From positions 1-64,000 of the forward strand of contig NZ_VOSS01000044.1 of NCBI RefSeq assembly GCF_007997035.1: a stretch of 64,000 nucleotides of DNA. Reading direction: 5' to 3'. Under the pieces are notes generated by a model. The model did not search any database and had not been told where the DNA came from. It saw nothing but the letters and a program-made list of their open reading frames with translations. Below, piece by piece: positions 38,694-46,795 of this stretch (position 1 is the stretch's first letter; every line of letters starts with the position of its first letter). The stretch is from Ralstonia sp. TCR112. Its GTDB lineage: Bacteria; Pseudomonadota; Gammaproteobacteria; Burkholderiales; Burkholderiaceae. The position numbers were made by a program, and so were the translations under genes.

Positions 38694-39249
38694 TTCGGCT
38701 CCTCAAATCGCATGGACTGAAAATTGAACTTGTGGCCTTCCATTTCACTGAAGATGATGGAAAAGGCCGCACGGTGCACGTCGCCCAACTGAAAGGCCAC
38801 GTCAAACGGGACGCCGTTCTTTACCAGCCACAGCGCTTCCCGGATTGGCGTGGCCTCTACTAGTTTTTTAGCTCGGCCTTGTCGGCGTCGGGATTGGCGG
38901 CGCCGAAGTTCTCCTGAACCCCGTTCATCACCGCCTCCACCCCGGCATCGTCCAGACGCATGATCAGCGCCTCAAGTTCGCGCTCGCTCTGCGGTTGCAA
39001 CACTGGATCGCCGTCAAGTTCTGCCACGTAGATCAGCGGCAGCATCATCGACGTGTAGACCTGATTCTTTGCGGAATCGCCCAGAATCTTGATCAACCGG
39101 AACTGCGCCAAGACACCCGGCTTCTTCAGCTTGATGATCCGACCGTTTGCGGCCGTCACAACCACTTCGGATGCGGCGGCTTGGACGAGTTGAGCGGACG
39201 GCGACGATGCTTCGACTTCAGTCAGTTCCAGCGTGGATTTCTTCGTCAT
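38690..39249 (-). CDS. tail assembly chaperone, long form (G-T) by -1 frameshifting
   Basis: A ribosome that slips back one base on A AAA AAC (38863-38869 on the plus strand as GTTTTTT) leaves the zero frame before its TAG. It then reads LVEATPIREALWLVKNG, DVAFQLGDVHRAAF and ends FNFQSMRFEEPK at a TGA (38690-38692). No separate start exists for this extension. The fused form is the usual second product of tail chaperone genes and binds the tube protein. Confidence 0.85.
38860..39249 (-). CDS. tail assembly chaperone, short form (G)
   Basis: 129 residues, start MTKKSTLELTEVE at 39249. Acidic, helical, with the layout GRIIKLKKPGVLAQFRLIKIL seen in myovirus chaperones placed before the tape measure gene. 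It ends at a TAG right after the slippery sequence A AAA AAC. It binds the tape measure protein during tail assembly. Confidence 0.85.
   Translation of the reverse strand: MTKKSTLELTEVEASSPSAQLVQAAASEVVVTAANGRIIKLKKPGVLAQFRLIKILGDSAKNQVYTSMMLPLIYVAELDGDPVLQPQSERELEALIMRLDDAGVEAVMNGVQENFGAANPDADKAELKN
38863..38869 (-). promoter_or_regulatory. programmed -1 ribosomal frameshift site
   Basis: The heptamer A AAA AAC is in the right phase, directly before the zero-frame stop TAG. It matches the X XXY YYZ rule. Confidence 0.88.
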
Positions 39250-39269
39250 GTTGGGTTTCCCCTGCAAAA

Positions 39270-39283
39270 CCCCTGAATAGGGG
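39270..39283 (-). terminator. intercistronic hairpin with U-run
   Basis: CCCCT-GAAT-AGGGG followed on the minus strand by TTTT, between the tube and chaperone genes. An outer 9-bp stem (GGCTGCGGA/TCCGCAGCC) is also possible in this 95-base gap. Confidence 0.55.
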
Positions 39284-39344
39284 CTGCGGAAGCGCACTCA
39301 GGGCAGCGCGCTTGTCGGTCGGCCAACCTATCCGCAGCCGAAAA

Positions 39345-39779
39345 TTACTGCAGCTTGATCTTGCGCGACGCCTCGAAGCCGATTTTGACTTGCACGCGGT
39401 CATCGCCGACGAACTTGCCGCCCTCTTCCAGCCGCAGGGAGACCTTCGTATAGCGGTACTGCGTCACGGCGCCATTCGACTCGCTGATCGTCTCAAGGAT
39501 CGTCGCGTAGCCGATGTTCACGCCCGAGTAGTACAGCGCCTCGAGCTGCACGAAGAAGTCGCCCACGACGTTGTCGGTGCGGTCCAGGCCGATCGTGCCG
39601 GTCCAGCCGATCGGCACGTTGGCGTGGTTGTTCTCGCCGCTGAGCGCGATCGATTCGATCGTCTTGTACTTGGGCTTTGCTTCCCAGTCGGTGACGGTCG
39701 TCGGCAGACGCAGCGGGCCGGTGGGCGTCATCACGTCCAGCACGACGTCCCGCCCGGTGTTAAACGGACCAATGGCCAT
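39345..39779 (-). CDS. tail tube protein
   Basis: 144 residues, next to the sheath gene, as in all contractile tails. GWTGTIGLDRTDNVVGDFFVQLEALYY and TVTDWEAKPKYKTIE fit the beta-barrel of tube proteins. It forms the rigid inner tube around which the sheath contracts. Confidence 0.8.
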   Translation of the reverse strand: MAIGPFNTGRDVVLDVMTPTGPLRLPTTVTDWEAKPKYKTIESIALSGENNHANVPIGWTGTIGLDRTDNVVGDFFVQLEALYYSGVNIGYATILETISESNGAVTQYRYTKVSLRLEEGGKFVGDDRVQVKIGFEASRKIKLQ

Positions 39780-39800
39780 AGTTGCTCCAGAAAAAGGGAA

Positions 39801-39818
39801 AGCCGCCCGAAGGCGGCT
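39801..39818 (-). terminator. intercistronic hairpin with UUCG loop
   Basis: AGCCGCC-CGAA-GGCGGCT, then TTCCCTTTTT on the minus strand, between sheath and tube genes. Confidence 0.65.
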
Positions 39819-39837
39819 CTGTTAAGGCGGGAAAGGC

Positions 39838-41364
39838 TTAGAAGCTCGACAGTTGCTGACGGCTGATCGTCACGGACTGACCGCCTTCCTGGTTGATCAG
39901 GATCTTCTCGGCCACGGCCAGGTAGCGCACCCGCACATCGGCCTGCAGGTAGCCCAGCGCGATACGGCTCGGCGGGTTGTTGTTCAGGTCACACTGCACC
40001 GTGAAGTCGTCAATCTGTCCTTGCTGCTGCAGGTTCAGATAGAAGTTGTCGAGCGTGGCCTTGACGTTGCGGCGCAGCGGGTCGGTCGGCTGCGACGATT
40101 GCAGGCGGCCATCGTAGATGCCCATGCCTTGCGCTGTGGTGGCCGCGAGGTAGTTGGTCATCCGCGTGTAGTTGTCGCCGTTGCGAGTGCTGTCCGACGA
40201 ACTGTTGTGGCCGATGCGCACGCCGAACTGATTGCCAGCCGGGATCGGGTTGGTGATGACGTCGATCCCCGCCTGAGCCAGGGACTGCAATTCGGCCGCG
40301 CTGTACTGCAGGTTCTGCGCCGACTTCTGCGTGCCAACGATGCCGTAGAGCTGCTTGTTCAGCGACGAATGCTGCGGCGCCAGATTGGCGAGCACGCCCA
40401 CGACGTAGCCCTGCGGCGAGATCAGGCGAGTGCCGCCGTTGACCGGATCGAGGAAGTAGACCCAGTCGCCGAACATGTACTTGAACGCATACGAGTCGAT
40501 GCCGGCGGTCGCCTTGGTCGATACGGCGTTGCTGATCGTGTCGCCCTGCGGCGTGACCCCGATCATGTACGTGCCTTCGGACAGGCCGTAGGAGACCTGC
40601 GTCGAGAAGGTCGTCGTGTCCGAGCAGTCCACCAGCGCGGCCACCGATGCACCCGTGCCGCGCAGCGCATACATGCCCTTGCGCGGGATCGTATCCACGC
40701 CCACCAGCGTCGTGCCGGTGATCGTCGTGGCGCCGTCCGTGCCGCTTGCGAGGTTGTACGTTGCGAGCGCCGGGGCGGTCGTGCCTGCGCCAGCCGTTGC
40801 GACGATGATCTGCGAAGGGCCGCGCGCGCCGACCTGGCCGTTGTTGATCGCGTTGGCCATGTTGACCCACAGCGCGTTGCCGGTGCCGGTGATGTTGTCG
40901 AACACTTCCGGCGTTTGGCCGGGCAGCGTGACGATGGCCTTATACGAGTTCGCCAGCGAACCGTTCGCCACCTGCACAGAGACCGAATTACCCAGCGTGC
41001 CGGTGTATTTGCCGGTGAACGTGATGCAGCTCGTCTGCACAACGACCGTGGCGGCCGTATCGGTGCCGTCCGTCACGCGCACGCAACGGAAGTTGTTGGC
41101 GCCCTGCAGGACAGCGGCAGCAACGGCCGTGCCCATGTCGTAGAGACGGTTCTGGATGGCGCCGTAGTTGCGCGCATAGTCCGCCATGCTGCCGATGCTG
41201 GTCGGCGCGTTGACCGGGCCCCACGTGGCGGTGCCGACGAAGCCGGCGACGTTGGTCGGGACGCCGTTCAGTTGCGCCACTTGCGGCGCGATGATCTGGA
41301 CGATCAGATCCGGCACGATCAGCGCCGTGGTATTGACCTGACCGTACTGCACGATCTGTGTCAT
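39838..41364 (-). CDS. contractile tail sheath protein
   Basis: 508 residues. Sheath features: N-terminal strand region (APQVAQLNGVPTNVAGFVGTATWGP), a Gly/Thr-rich variable insertion, and a conserved C-terminal domain (AAELQSLAQAGIDVITNPI, RRNVKATLDNFYLNLQQQG, LGYLQADVRVRYLAVAEKILINQEGG). It defines the phage as a myovirus. Confidence 0.92.
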   Translation of the reverse strand: MTQIVQYGQVNTTALIVPDLIVQIIAPQVAQLNGVPTNVAGFVGTATWGPVNAPTSIGSMADYARNYGAIQNRLYDMGTAVAAAVLQGANNFRCVRVTDGTDTAATVVVQTSCITFTGKYTGTLGNSVSVQVANGSLANSYKAIVTLPGQTPEVFDNITGTGNALWVNMANAINNGQVGARGPSQIIVATAGAGTTAPALATYNLASGTDGATTITGTTLVGVDTIPRKGMYALRGTGASVAALVDCSDTTTFSTQVSYGLSEGTYMIGVTPQGDTISNAVSTKATAGIDSYAFKYMFGDWVYFLDPVNGGTRLISPQGYVVGVLANLAPQHSSLNKQLYGIVGTQKSAQNLQYSAAELQSLAQAGIDVITNPIPAGNQFGVRIGHNSSSDSTRNGDNYTRMTNYLAATTAQGMGIYDGRLQSSQPTDPLRRNVKATLDNFYLNLQQQGQIDDFTVQCDLNNNPPSRIALGYLQADVRVRYLAVAEKILINQEGGQSVTISRQQLSSF

Positions 41365-41382
41365 TCAGAGTCTCCAATGAAA

Positions 41383-41405
41383 AAGGCCCGCACTTGGCGG
41401 GCCTT
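41383..41405 (-). terminator. intercistronic hairpin
   Basis: AAGGCCCGC-ACTTG-GCGGGCCTT with a U-run on the minus strand, before the sheath gene. Confidence 0.6.
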
Positions 41406-41431
41406 CAGGCGAATCGGGAGGGGGTTGGGCT

Positions 41432-41596
41432 TTAGCTCGCCTTGGTCGGCTTGCTGGAATCGGTGGGCGCGGCGCGTTTCAGCACGTGGCCCTCGTTCTC
41501 GGAGGCCAGCACGCGGGCGACCTCGACGGGATCGGTGATTTCGTCGCCCTTGGCATACACGCCGAAGGGCTCGCGGACGGTCAGATGAAATTCCAT
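41432..41596 (-). CDS. small phage protein between tail terminator and sheath
   Basis: 54 residues (MEFHLTVREPFGVYAKGDEI start, Lys/Ser-rich end). Small proteins starting with this pattern are common before sheath genes of beta-proteobacterial myophages; role unknown. It fills the gap exactly. Confidence 0.6.
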   Translation of the reverse strand: MEFHLTVREPFGVYAKGDEITDPVEVARVLASENEGHVLKRAAPTDSSKPTKAS

Positions 41597-41603
41597 GGTT
41601 GCC

Positions 41604-42464
41604 TCAGACGTTGGTAGTCGTGGTGTTCGGGTAAGTGCCGCCGTTGTAGCCGTTCACGCCGACGGCGGTGTTCTGGACGATGTCGACCACCGTCGTTGAC
41701 GTGTTCACAACCGTCTCGACGTACTCGACCGTGACCATGATGTCGCGGCGGAAAAGCAATTCCTTCTGCGGCACGTCGTCGTCGCGTTGCCCTTTCAGAA
41801 TCACGCGCGCGGCAGTCCCATCGGCCAGCGTCAGGAAGCGCGTGGCCATGATCGCGGGCGTGATCAGTTTCGCGATGGCCTTGCGGTTGTCCGGCGTGTT
41901 GGCCCAGACCGTGATCTGAAAAACCTGCTCCACGCGGCCGGCCTCGGTCATCTGCTGGCCTGAGCCACCGACTCGAGCCGCATTGATCGGCGGTCCAGTG
42001 TTCGGCAGTGTGATGACTGCGCCGCTGGACGTCGTGCCCGGATAGGCCGCGTTGATCTGGCTGGCCAGCGCCGCGGCAATCGTGCTCAGCGTATCGTTGG
42101 CGACCGTTTGGTACGTGAAGGCTGACGTGCCAACGATGACCGCCGTGTTCACTCCTGCGGCGACCGTGCCGCCGACCGTGACCGTGCGGCCGTTGATCGT
42201 GAGCGTCAGCGTCGGCGCCGTGACGGTCATGTCCTGCGGCACCGTCTGGTATCGTGTGGTGTTCCTGGCTTCAGGACGATTGAAAACGGACACATTCGCG
42301 ATTCCGGCGGCGAGATCCGCATCAAGCTGTCCCGGTACCGGCCAGCCTGGATAGATGCGGGTTGCAGGCACTCCAGAGGCCGGCGACTGCGCATCTCCGT
42401 TCGGGTACAACACCCCGTCGATCAGCAAGACGAGAGCCGAACTGACATCGGTGAGATCGGCCAT
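41604..42464 (-). CDS. tail terminator / tail-associated protein
   Basis: 286 residues: an N-terminal gpU-like part (LVLLIDGVLYPNGDA), an inserted beta-rich domain of about 90 residues (TVTAPTLTLTINGRTVTVGG), then the C-terminal part (QVFQITVWANTPDNRKAIAKLI, RFLTLADGTAARVIL). Its place before the sheath suggests a tail terminator. The insertion is unusual. Confidence 0.6.
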   Translation of the reverse strand: MADLTDVSSALVLLIDGVLYPNGDAQSPASGVPATRIYPGWPVPGQLDADLAAGIANVSVFNRPEARNTTRYQTVPQDMTVTAPTLTLTINGRTVTVGGTVAAGVNTAVIVGTSAFTYQTVANDTLSTIAAALASQINAAYPGTTSSGAVITLPNTGPPINAARVGGSGQQMTEAGRVEQVFQITVWANTPDNRKAIAKLITPAIMATRFLTLADGTAARVILKGQRDDDVPQKELLFRRDIMVTVEYVETVVNTSTTVVDIVQNTAVGVNGYNGGTYPNTTTTNV

Positions 42465-42811
42465 TACGTCTCCAATCGCTCGACTAGCAGGTTGTGCCCG
42501 AGCGAATTCCAGTAAGGCCCAACGACCTGATAGCGCTGCCCTAGGTCATCCGTCACGATATCGCGCGTCTTGATCAAGCCAAGCGCGGCTGATGCCACAG
42601 GGATGAACACGCGCCACATCGTCTTGCCGGCATCGGCAGGAAGATCCGCCGCCGGCCTGCCCCTGTCCTTTTGCAGTTGAATGGATGCAGGCAGACCAGA
42701 CGCGACAGGTGCCTCGTTGGCTGGCGTTTCGCCGCCGTAGGGTTGAACTCCGACGCCGGCCTGGCCGTTCGGGCGAGTGATTGCCACAGTACGCGGGTAG
42801 AGGAAGGTCAT
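42464..42811 (-). CDS. head-tail neck protein
   Basis: 115 residues from MTFLYPRTVAITRP at 42811, which overlaps the previous stop (ATGA). Small beta-rich protein with DIVTDDLGQRYQVVGPYWNSLG. Position after the connector suggests a head-closure or neck component. Confidence 0.6.
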   Translation of the reverse strand: MTFLYPRTVAITRPNGQAGVGVQPYGGETPANEAPVASGLPASIQLQKDRGRPAADLPADAGKTMWRVFIPVASAALGLIKTRDIVTDDLGQRYQVVGPYWNSLGHNLLVERLET

Positions 42812-43736
42812 ACAAACATCCTCGCGCGCCACGGATTCAGCAAGGCTTTGACGTCATCGCTGATGACTGTCGCGGCGAACTGCTCGATCTGGGTATCGCC
42901 GGCCCGATAGGACTTCAAGGCGCCCATCTGGGCGTTCTGAGACATCGCCGTAATCAACTGCGCCGTGGCCAGCTTGATCTCGTCAGGCAGGTTCGTGTAC
43001 TGGAACCCGGCGACGTAGCGGACCTTGATCTCGCTGTAGTACGCCAGCATGATGCCGCCGGCACCCAAAGCTGCCCCGTGCTCGAGTCGATCCCGGCGGC
43101 GCTGTTTGCCGGCCAGATTTCCCAAGCCGGCGGCCCGCCGAACTTGCTGATGCTGGCCAGCAGGTTGAAGTTATCGGTGTTGTAGCTCGCAGCGTCGCCG
43201 CGGCGGCCATACGCATACCGACCGGTACCGCCGACAATCCGCCCGACAGGCGTGTGCGCGAGCATCACCTCGCTGCGATTCTTCGGTAGGTAGCGCTTCT
43301 CGGTGATCAGCAGACCGGTATCGATCGTGCATCCAGCGGCGTGAGGGAATTGAACGCCCTGCGCCCCGATGGCCGCTGTCGTGCCGAGCGTCAGCGTGTT
43401 GCCGGTCATGCTGGTGATCTGCACCGACTCCACAAGCGAAGGATTCGCCCGATCCAGCACAACACATTCACCGACCTGCAGCACTTGCACCGGGCCATTC
43501 ACTTGCACCTGGATGCCGTTGCCAGGACCGAACGCGCCAACGCTGGTGAACGTCAGTTCCGGGCTCAATGCGGCCATGTAGGCAGGCTGCCCGGTGGAGT
43601 CCTTCACGTAGATCAGGCCAGCCGGGCGTCGCAGGTACGCATCCACCAAAACACTCGCCTGCGTGACCTGTTGGGCCGTCGCGCTAGGCACGCCGAAAGC
43701 CGCGTAGTCAGTCGATTGCAGGTAGGTGGAGGGCAT
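42808..43736 (-). CDS. head-tail connector protein, broken by one missing base
   Basis: The start MPSTYLQSTDYAAFG at 43736 begins a connector-like protein (head completion). Near 43055 one G is missing: the frame after STGQLWVPA is lost, while the proper ending GIMLAYYSEIKVRYVAGFQY ... RARMFV is read in the next frame to 42808. As the two halves fit without a gap and the ending overlaps the next gene normally, this looks like an indel error. Confidence 0.65.
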
Positions 43737-43739
43737 AGA

Positions 43740-44036
43740 TCAGATGCGGTAGAGCACCACGCCGACTGCGGCAGCGGTTGCGGTCTTGGCGACGCGGTAG
43801 ATGCCAGGGGCATTCAATACCGCTTCCATCGTCGTGGAGGTCATCTGGGCGCAGATGGCAGCCGGCACGTTCTGCCAGTTGCCGCCCGCGTCTTGAACTT
43901 GAACGGTAGCCGTCTCGCTCGCCCCAAGGCCGCCCGCGACCAGCGAGCAAGCGCCGTCAGCGGCAGACAGTTGGAACGGCTGAGAGGTGGCGGCACCCGT
44001 TTGGGCGCCGATCAGAATTTGCTGGGCGACGCTCAT
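43740..44036 (-). CDS. hypothetical virion-associated protein
   Basis: 98 residues, beta-rich and Ala/Gly-rich (TATVQVQDAGGNWQNVPAAI). Position between capsid and connector genes suggests a head decoration or minor capsid part. No family is recognised. Confidence 0.55.
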   Translation of the reverse strand: MSVAQQILIGAQTGAATSQPFQLSAADGACSLVAGGLGASETATVQVQDAGGNWQNVPAAICAQMTSTTMEAVLNAPGIYRVAKTATAAAVGVVLYRI

Positions 44037-44260
44037 GCAGCAACCCCTTCAGGGAGGATGATCGGGCTGCACGAGGCCAGCTCACGATCAATCAGATACT
44101 TGCCGAGGTTGTCGGGGACTTCCGCAACACCCTCGATGAATTCGACAGCGAACATGCGCGGTTTGCCGGTCTCATCCATCCAGTCGGAAACCGGGTGATG
44201 AACGCCAGGTTGAACGAATGTGGTGGATTTGCCGCGCGCGCCGGGGTGATAGACCTTCAT
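44033..44260 (-). CDS. hypothetical small phage protein
   Basis: 75 residues (MKVYHPGARGKSTTFVQPGVHH start). Contains VEFIEGVAEVPDNLGKYLIDRELA, typical of small proteins after major capsid genes in such phages. Overlaps the next gene by ATGA. Confidence 0.55.
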   Translation of the reverse strand: MKVYHPGARGKSTTFVQPGVHHPVSDWMDETGKPRMFAVEFIEGVAEVPDNLGKYLIDRELASCSPIILPEGVAA

Positions 44261-44278
44261 GTCGCCTCTTGGAAAGAC

Positions 44279-44304
44279 AAAGGGCCACCCGAAGGCGGCC
44301 CTTT
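44279..44304. terminator. intercistronic hairpin with UUCG loop
   Basis: AAAGGGCC and GGCCCTTT enclose CC-CGAA-GG with one mismatch; T-runs on both sides. It stands after the major capsid gene. Confidence 0.6.
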
Positions 44305-44323
44305 TTAGTCACTGCCGCCCGAA

Positions 44324-45319
44324 TTACGGACGCTGCACTTGCACCACGGCGTGGGCGTACGAAGCGCCCTTGAAGATCACCGAATCGAACTTCACGCCCA
44401 CGAACTGGCCGGACAGGTTGCCCACCAGACCCAGTTGGAACAGGCGCGGATTCGGGTTGTCTTCCTTGCCGCTGATGTACGGAATCTCGATTTCCGATTC
44501 CATCAGGATGGCTGCGTAGTAACCCTTGACGCCGGTCGGCGTTGCCGAGAAGCCGTACTGCGCGGTAGCGGCCGGCGTGGTCGGCATGAACGGATCGCCG
44601 ATCAGCGGCAGCTTGCCGACTTGCGTCGAGATCGCGGCCACGGTGACGCCGGCCACGACTTCCATCTCGTCCAGCGTGATGCGCGAGGCCTTCGCTTCTT
44701 GGTCGATGAAATCAGCCAGCAGCGGGTTCAGGTAGATCGCGGTCGGACGCACGACGTACGTCTGGTTCGCGACCATGTTGGCCACGGCGGTCTTCAGGCC
44801 GTCGATGATCGATGCGCCTTGGGCGATGACCGATTGTTGGGTGATCTGCGACAGGCCGCCCATCCATTCCAGCGTGGTCGGGGCCGACATGCTGGTGTCG
44901 GTGCCGGCCCAGAACATCGAAGCGCGCTTGAGTTCGATCGCGCTGATGATGTCGTCCACGTCCTTGGCGACCACGCTGGCGAACTGGCCTTGCTGCTCGG
45001 TCACATCCTTGTCGAACAGCGACAGATTGGACTGAGCGGTCACGGCCTTGATGAACGCCGGACGTTCCACACGGGTCGGGCCGGTGGCGGTCGCCGACAG
45101 GTTGCGCGGGTCAACGGCTGCCGCGCTCGCCAGAGCGGTCTGCTCGAAGTAGCGGTGCGGGTGGCCGGTGGCCTTGTTCGGCTTGATGCGCTGCAGGGGG
45201 ATCGACGAGCGGCGCAGAACGTCCATGATCTCGCGCTCGAATTCGGGAACTTCGATCGCGCCGGTGCCGAGATAGTCGGCGGCTGCGTCGAGGCTCAGCA
45301 ACTTGGTTTGAACACCCAT
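44324..45319 (-). CDS. major capsid protein
   Basis: 331 residues. HK97-fold signs: long N-terminal helix region (ADYLGTGAIEVPEFEREIMDVL), E-loop part (PHRYFEQTALASAA), KAVTAQSNLSLFDKDVTEQQGQFASVV, and the A-domain TYVVRPTAIYLNPLLADFIDQE. It follows the protease/scaffold gene, the usual order on this strand. Confidence 0.85.
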   Translation of the reverse strand: MGVQTKLLSLDAAADYLGTGAIEVPEFEREIMDVLRRSSIPLQRIKPNKATGHPHRYFEQTALASAAAVDPRNLSATATGPTRVERPAFIKAVTAQSNLSLFDKDVTEQQGQFASVVAKDVDDIISAIELKRASMFWAGTDTSMSAPTTLEWMGGLSQITQQSVIAQGASIIDGLKTAVANMVANQTYVVRPTAIYLNPLLADFIDQEAKASRITLDEMEVVAGVTVAAISTQVGKLPLIGDPFMPTTPAATAQYGFSATPTGVKGYYAAILMESEIEIPYISGKEDNPNPRLFQLGLVGNLSGQFVGVKFDSVIFKGASYAHAVVQVQRP

Positions 45320-45342
45320 GTTCTATGCTCCAGAAATGAAAA

Positions 45343-45360
45343 ACCCCGCCGAAGCGGGGT
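45343..45360 (-). terminator. intercistronic hairpin with UUCG loop
   Basis: ACCCCGC-CGAA-GCGGGGT followed by T-run on the minus strand, before the capsid gene. Confidence 0.65.
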
Positions 45361-45385
45361 GCGGGTGATGCGGGAGGATTCGGGG

Positions 45386-46057
45386 TCAGGCTTGGCCGAC
45401 GACCATCAGGCCTTCGTGACGCATCTTGAGCTTGGCCTCGATGGCCTTCGTGCCCTTAACGCCAGCGGCTTCGAGCGCCTTGTCGACCTGCTCGACGGTG
45501 AGCTTCTTGCCGTCGGCGACTTCGGCCTCTGCAATGCCGCCCTTCGCCAGCAGCGTCTTGATGGCCGGCGAGATGGTCTTGCGTTCCGGCTCTTGCGCGG
45601 TGGCGAAAGCCTTGGCCTGCAGATCGGTCAGCTTGGTCTGCGAAGCTTCGAGAGCTTCTTGCAGCGGCTTGACAGCGGCAGCAACGGCATCGGAGATGGC
45701 CTTTTGCGCTGCGGCCTTGTCGGCAGCGGCTTCCACCGTCGCGCCCGGCAGGTAGTCGTGGTCGCGGTAGATGTGCGGCACGTTGCCGGAGACGGCGGCG
45801 GCGGCCATGTGCGCAGCCACGCGGCGAACGACGCCCACGTGGCCGGCGGTCGCATGCGTGCCCACGCCGGCCTTTTCCATGGAATCGGCGGCTGCGTTCA
45901 GCGCGTCAACGTGCGGCTTGACCTGATCGATGATCGGGCCAGCGAGCGATGCGCCCTTGGCCTCCAGTTCAGCGACCTTGCCAGTCAGCGTTTCGACGGC
46001 CGCAGCCAGCGGCTTGTTGGCCTCGGCGAGCGCGGCCAGGAGTTCTTCCTTGGTCAT
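45386..46057 (-). CDS. nested scaffold protein
   Basis: An in-frame internal ATG (MTKEELLAALAEANK) at 46057 has AGGAAC about 5 bases before it on the minus strand. The product (223 residues) would be helical and Ala-rich, like lambda Nu3 nested in C. This is inferred from position and composition. Confidence 0.5.
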   Translation of the reverse strand: MTKEELLAALAEANKPLAAAVETLTGKVAELEAKGASLAGPIIDQVKPHVDALNAAADSMEKAGVGTHATAGHVGVVRRVAAHMAAAAVSGNVPHIYRDHDYLPGATVEAAADKAAAQKAISDAVAAAVKPLQEALEASQTKLTDLQAKAFATAQEPERKTISPAIKTLLAKGGIAEAEVADGKKLTVEQVDKALEAAGVKGTKAIEAKLKMRHEGLMVVGQA

Positions 46058-46795
46058 TTCAAGTTCCTGTTCGGCCTGAGCGGCCAGTGATGTGGTGGTA
46101 TAGGCCGCCAGATGCTTGTAAAGCACGGCCGCTCCGGTGAATACGCAGTGTTCTACTACCCAAGGGTCGGCACTTTGGTCGGAGATGGCGGCTAGGCACT
46201 CATACGAGAACCCAAGACGATTCTTCTCCGCTTTAATGCGCGCACATTCTTCGGGAAAGTCACTTGCGTACAGGAAGCCCGCGATTCCAATCGCGTTTCC
46301 TTCAACTCTTGCTTCGGTGATAACCCCGATCTTGGCCTTCTTGTCGTGGCCATCGAAGTCTTCCGTGTAATCAATCGCCATGCCCAGCAGACTGGGGATG
46401 GCTCTCTCAGCAACATCGCGCGGGATGTACGTTCGCTTACCGGTGCTGCCGTTCGGCGGCGCGTCGGACGGCTCATCGATGCGCGTCAAGATGCCTGAGA
46501 AAGGCATCCTGTTGGGATGACCTTCGACATCAGGCATCGCCAGCGACATCGCTTCCAAGTTAAAGGCCAGCGCATGCAGCTCCCAACTGGAAACATCGAT
46601 GCCGAGTGCCTTTGCCTTATGGATGATCCTGCTTCGCGCTTCCTCGCGCTCCGAGTCGGAAAGGCCCTGAGTGCGCGGCAGTTGCGACCAAGCCATCCGA
46701 ACGTGCCGCTCGTCGTGAATTGGTAGCGCCCTCTTTCCTGGCACCCCAAAATCACTATCCGGCAAGGCGTCACGCCGCTCTTTGGATAGGCTCAT
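45386..46795 (-). CDS. fused prohead protease and scaffold protein
   Basis: 469 residues. The N-terminus (KERRDALPDSDFGVPGKRALPIHDERHVRMAWSQL) is a DUF6582-like segment often seen before phage proteases. Residues about 85-230 fit a prohead protease (ALAFNLEAMSLAMPDVEGHPNRM, LGFSYECLAAISD). The rest is Ala/Lys/Glu-rich scaffold. The scaffold is likely made also alone from an internal start at 46057. Its 5' end overlaps the homing nuclease gene. Confidence 0.75.
   Translation of the reverse strand: MSLSKERRDALPDSDFGVPGKRALPIHDERHVRMAWSQLPRTQGLSDSEREEARSRIIHKAKALGIDVSSWELHALAFNLEAMSLAMPDVEGHPNRMPFSGILTRIDEPSDAPPNGSTGKRTYIPRDVAERAIPSLLGMAIDYTEDFDGHDKKAKIGVITEARVEGNAIGIAGFLYASDFPEECARIKAEKNRLGFSYECLAAISDQSADPWVVEHCVFTGAAVLYKHLAAYTTTSLAAQAEQELEMTKEELLAALAEANKPLAAAVETLTGKVAELEAKGASLAGPIIDQVKPHVDALNAAADSMEKAGVGTHATAGHVGVVRRVAAHMAAAAVSGNVPHIYRDHDYLPGATVEAAADKAAAQKAISDAVAAAVKPLQEALEASQTKLTDLQAKAFATAQEPERKTISPAIKTLLAKGGIAEAEVADGKKLTVEQVDKALEAAGVKGTKAIEAKLKMRHEGLMVVGQA

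Noticed and set aside
39853-41538. 561-residue plus-strand frame opposite the tail sheath gene
   Set aside because: Arg/His/Val-rich antisense shadow; no ribosome site or domain.
44339-46090. 583-residue plus-strand frame opposite capsid and scaffold genes
   Set aside because: Antisense shadow; it crosses two real genes and a terminator.
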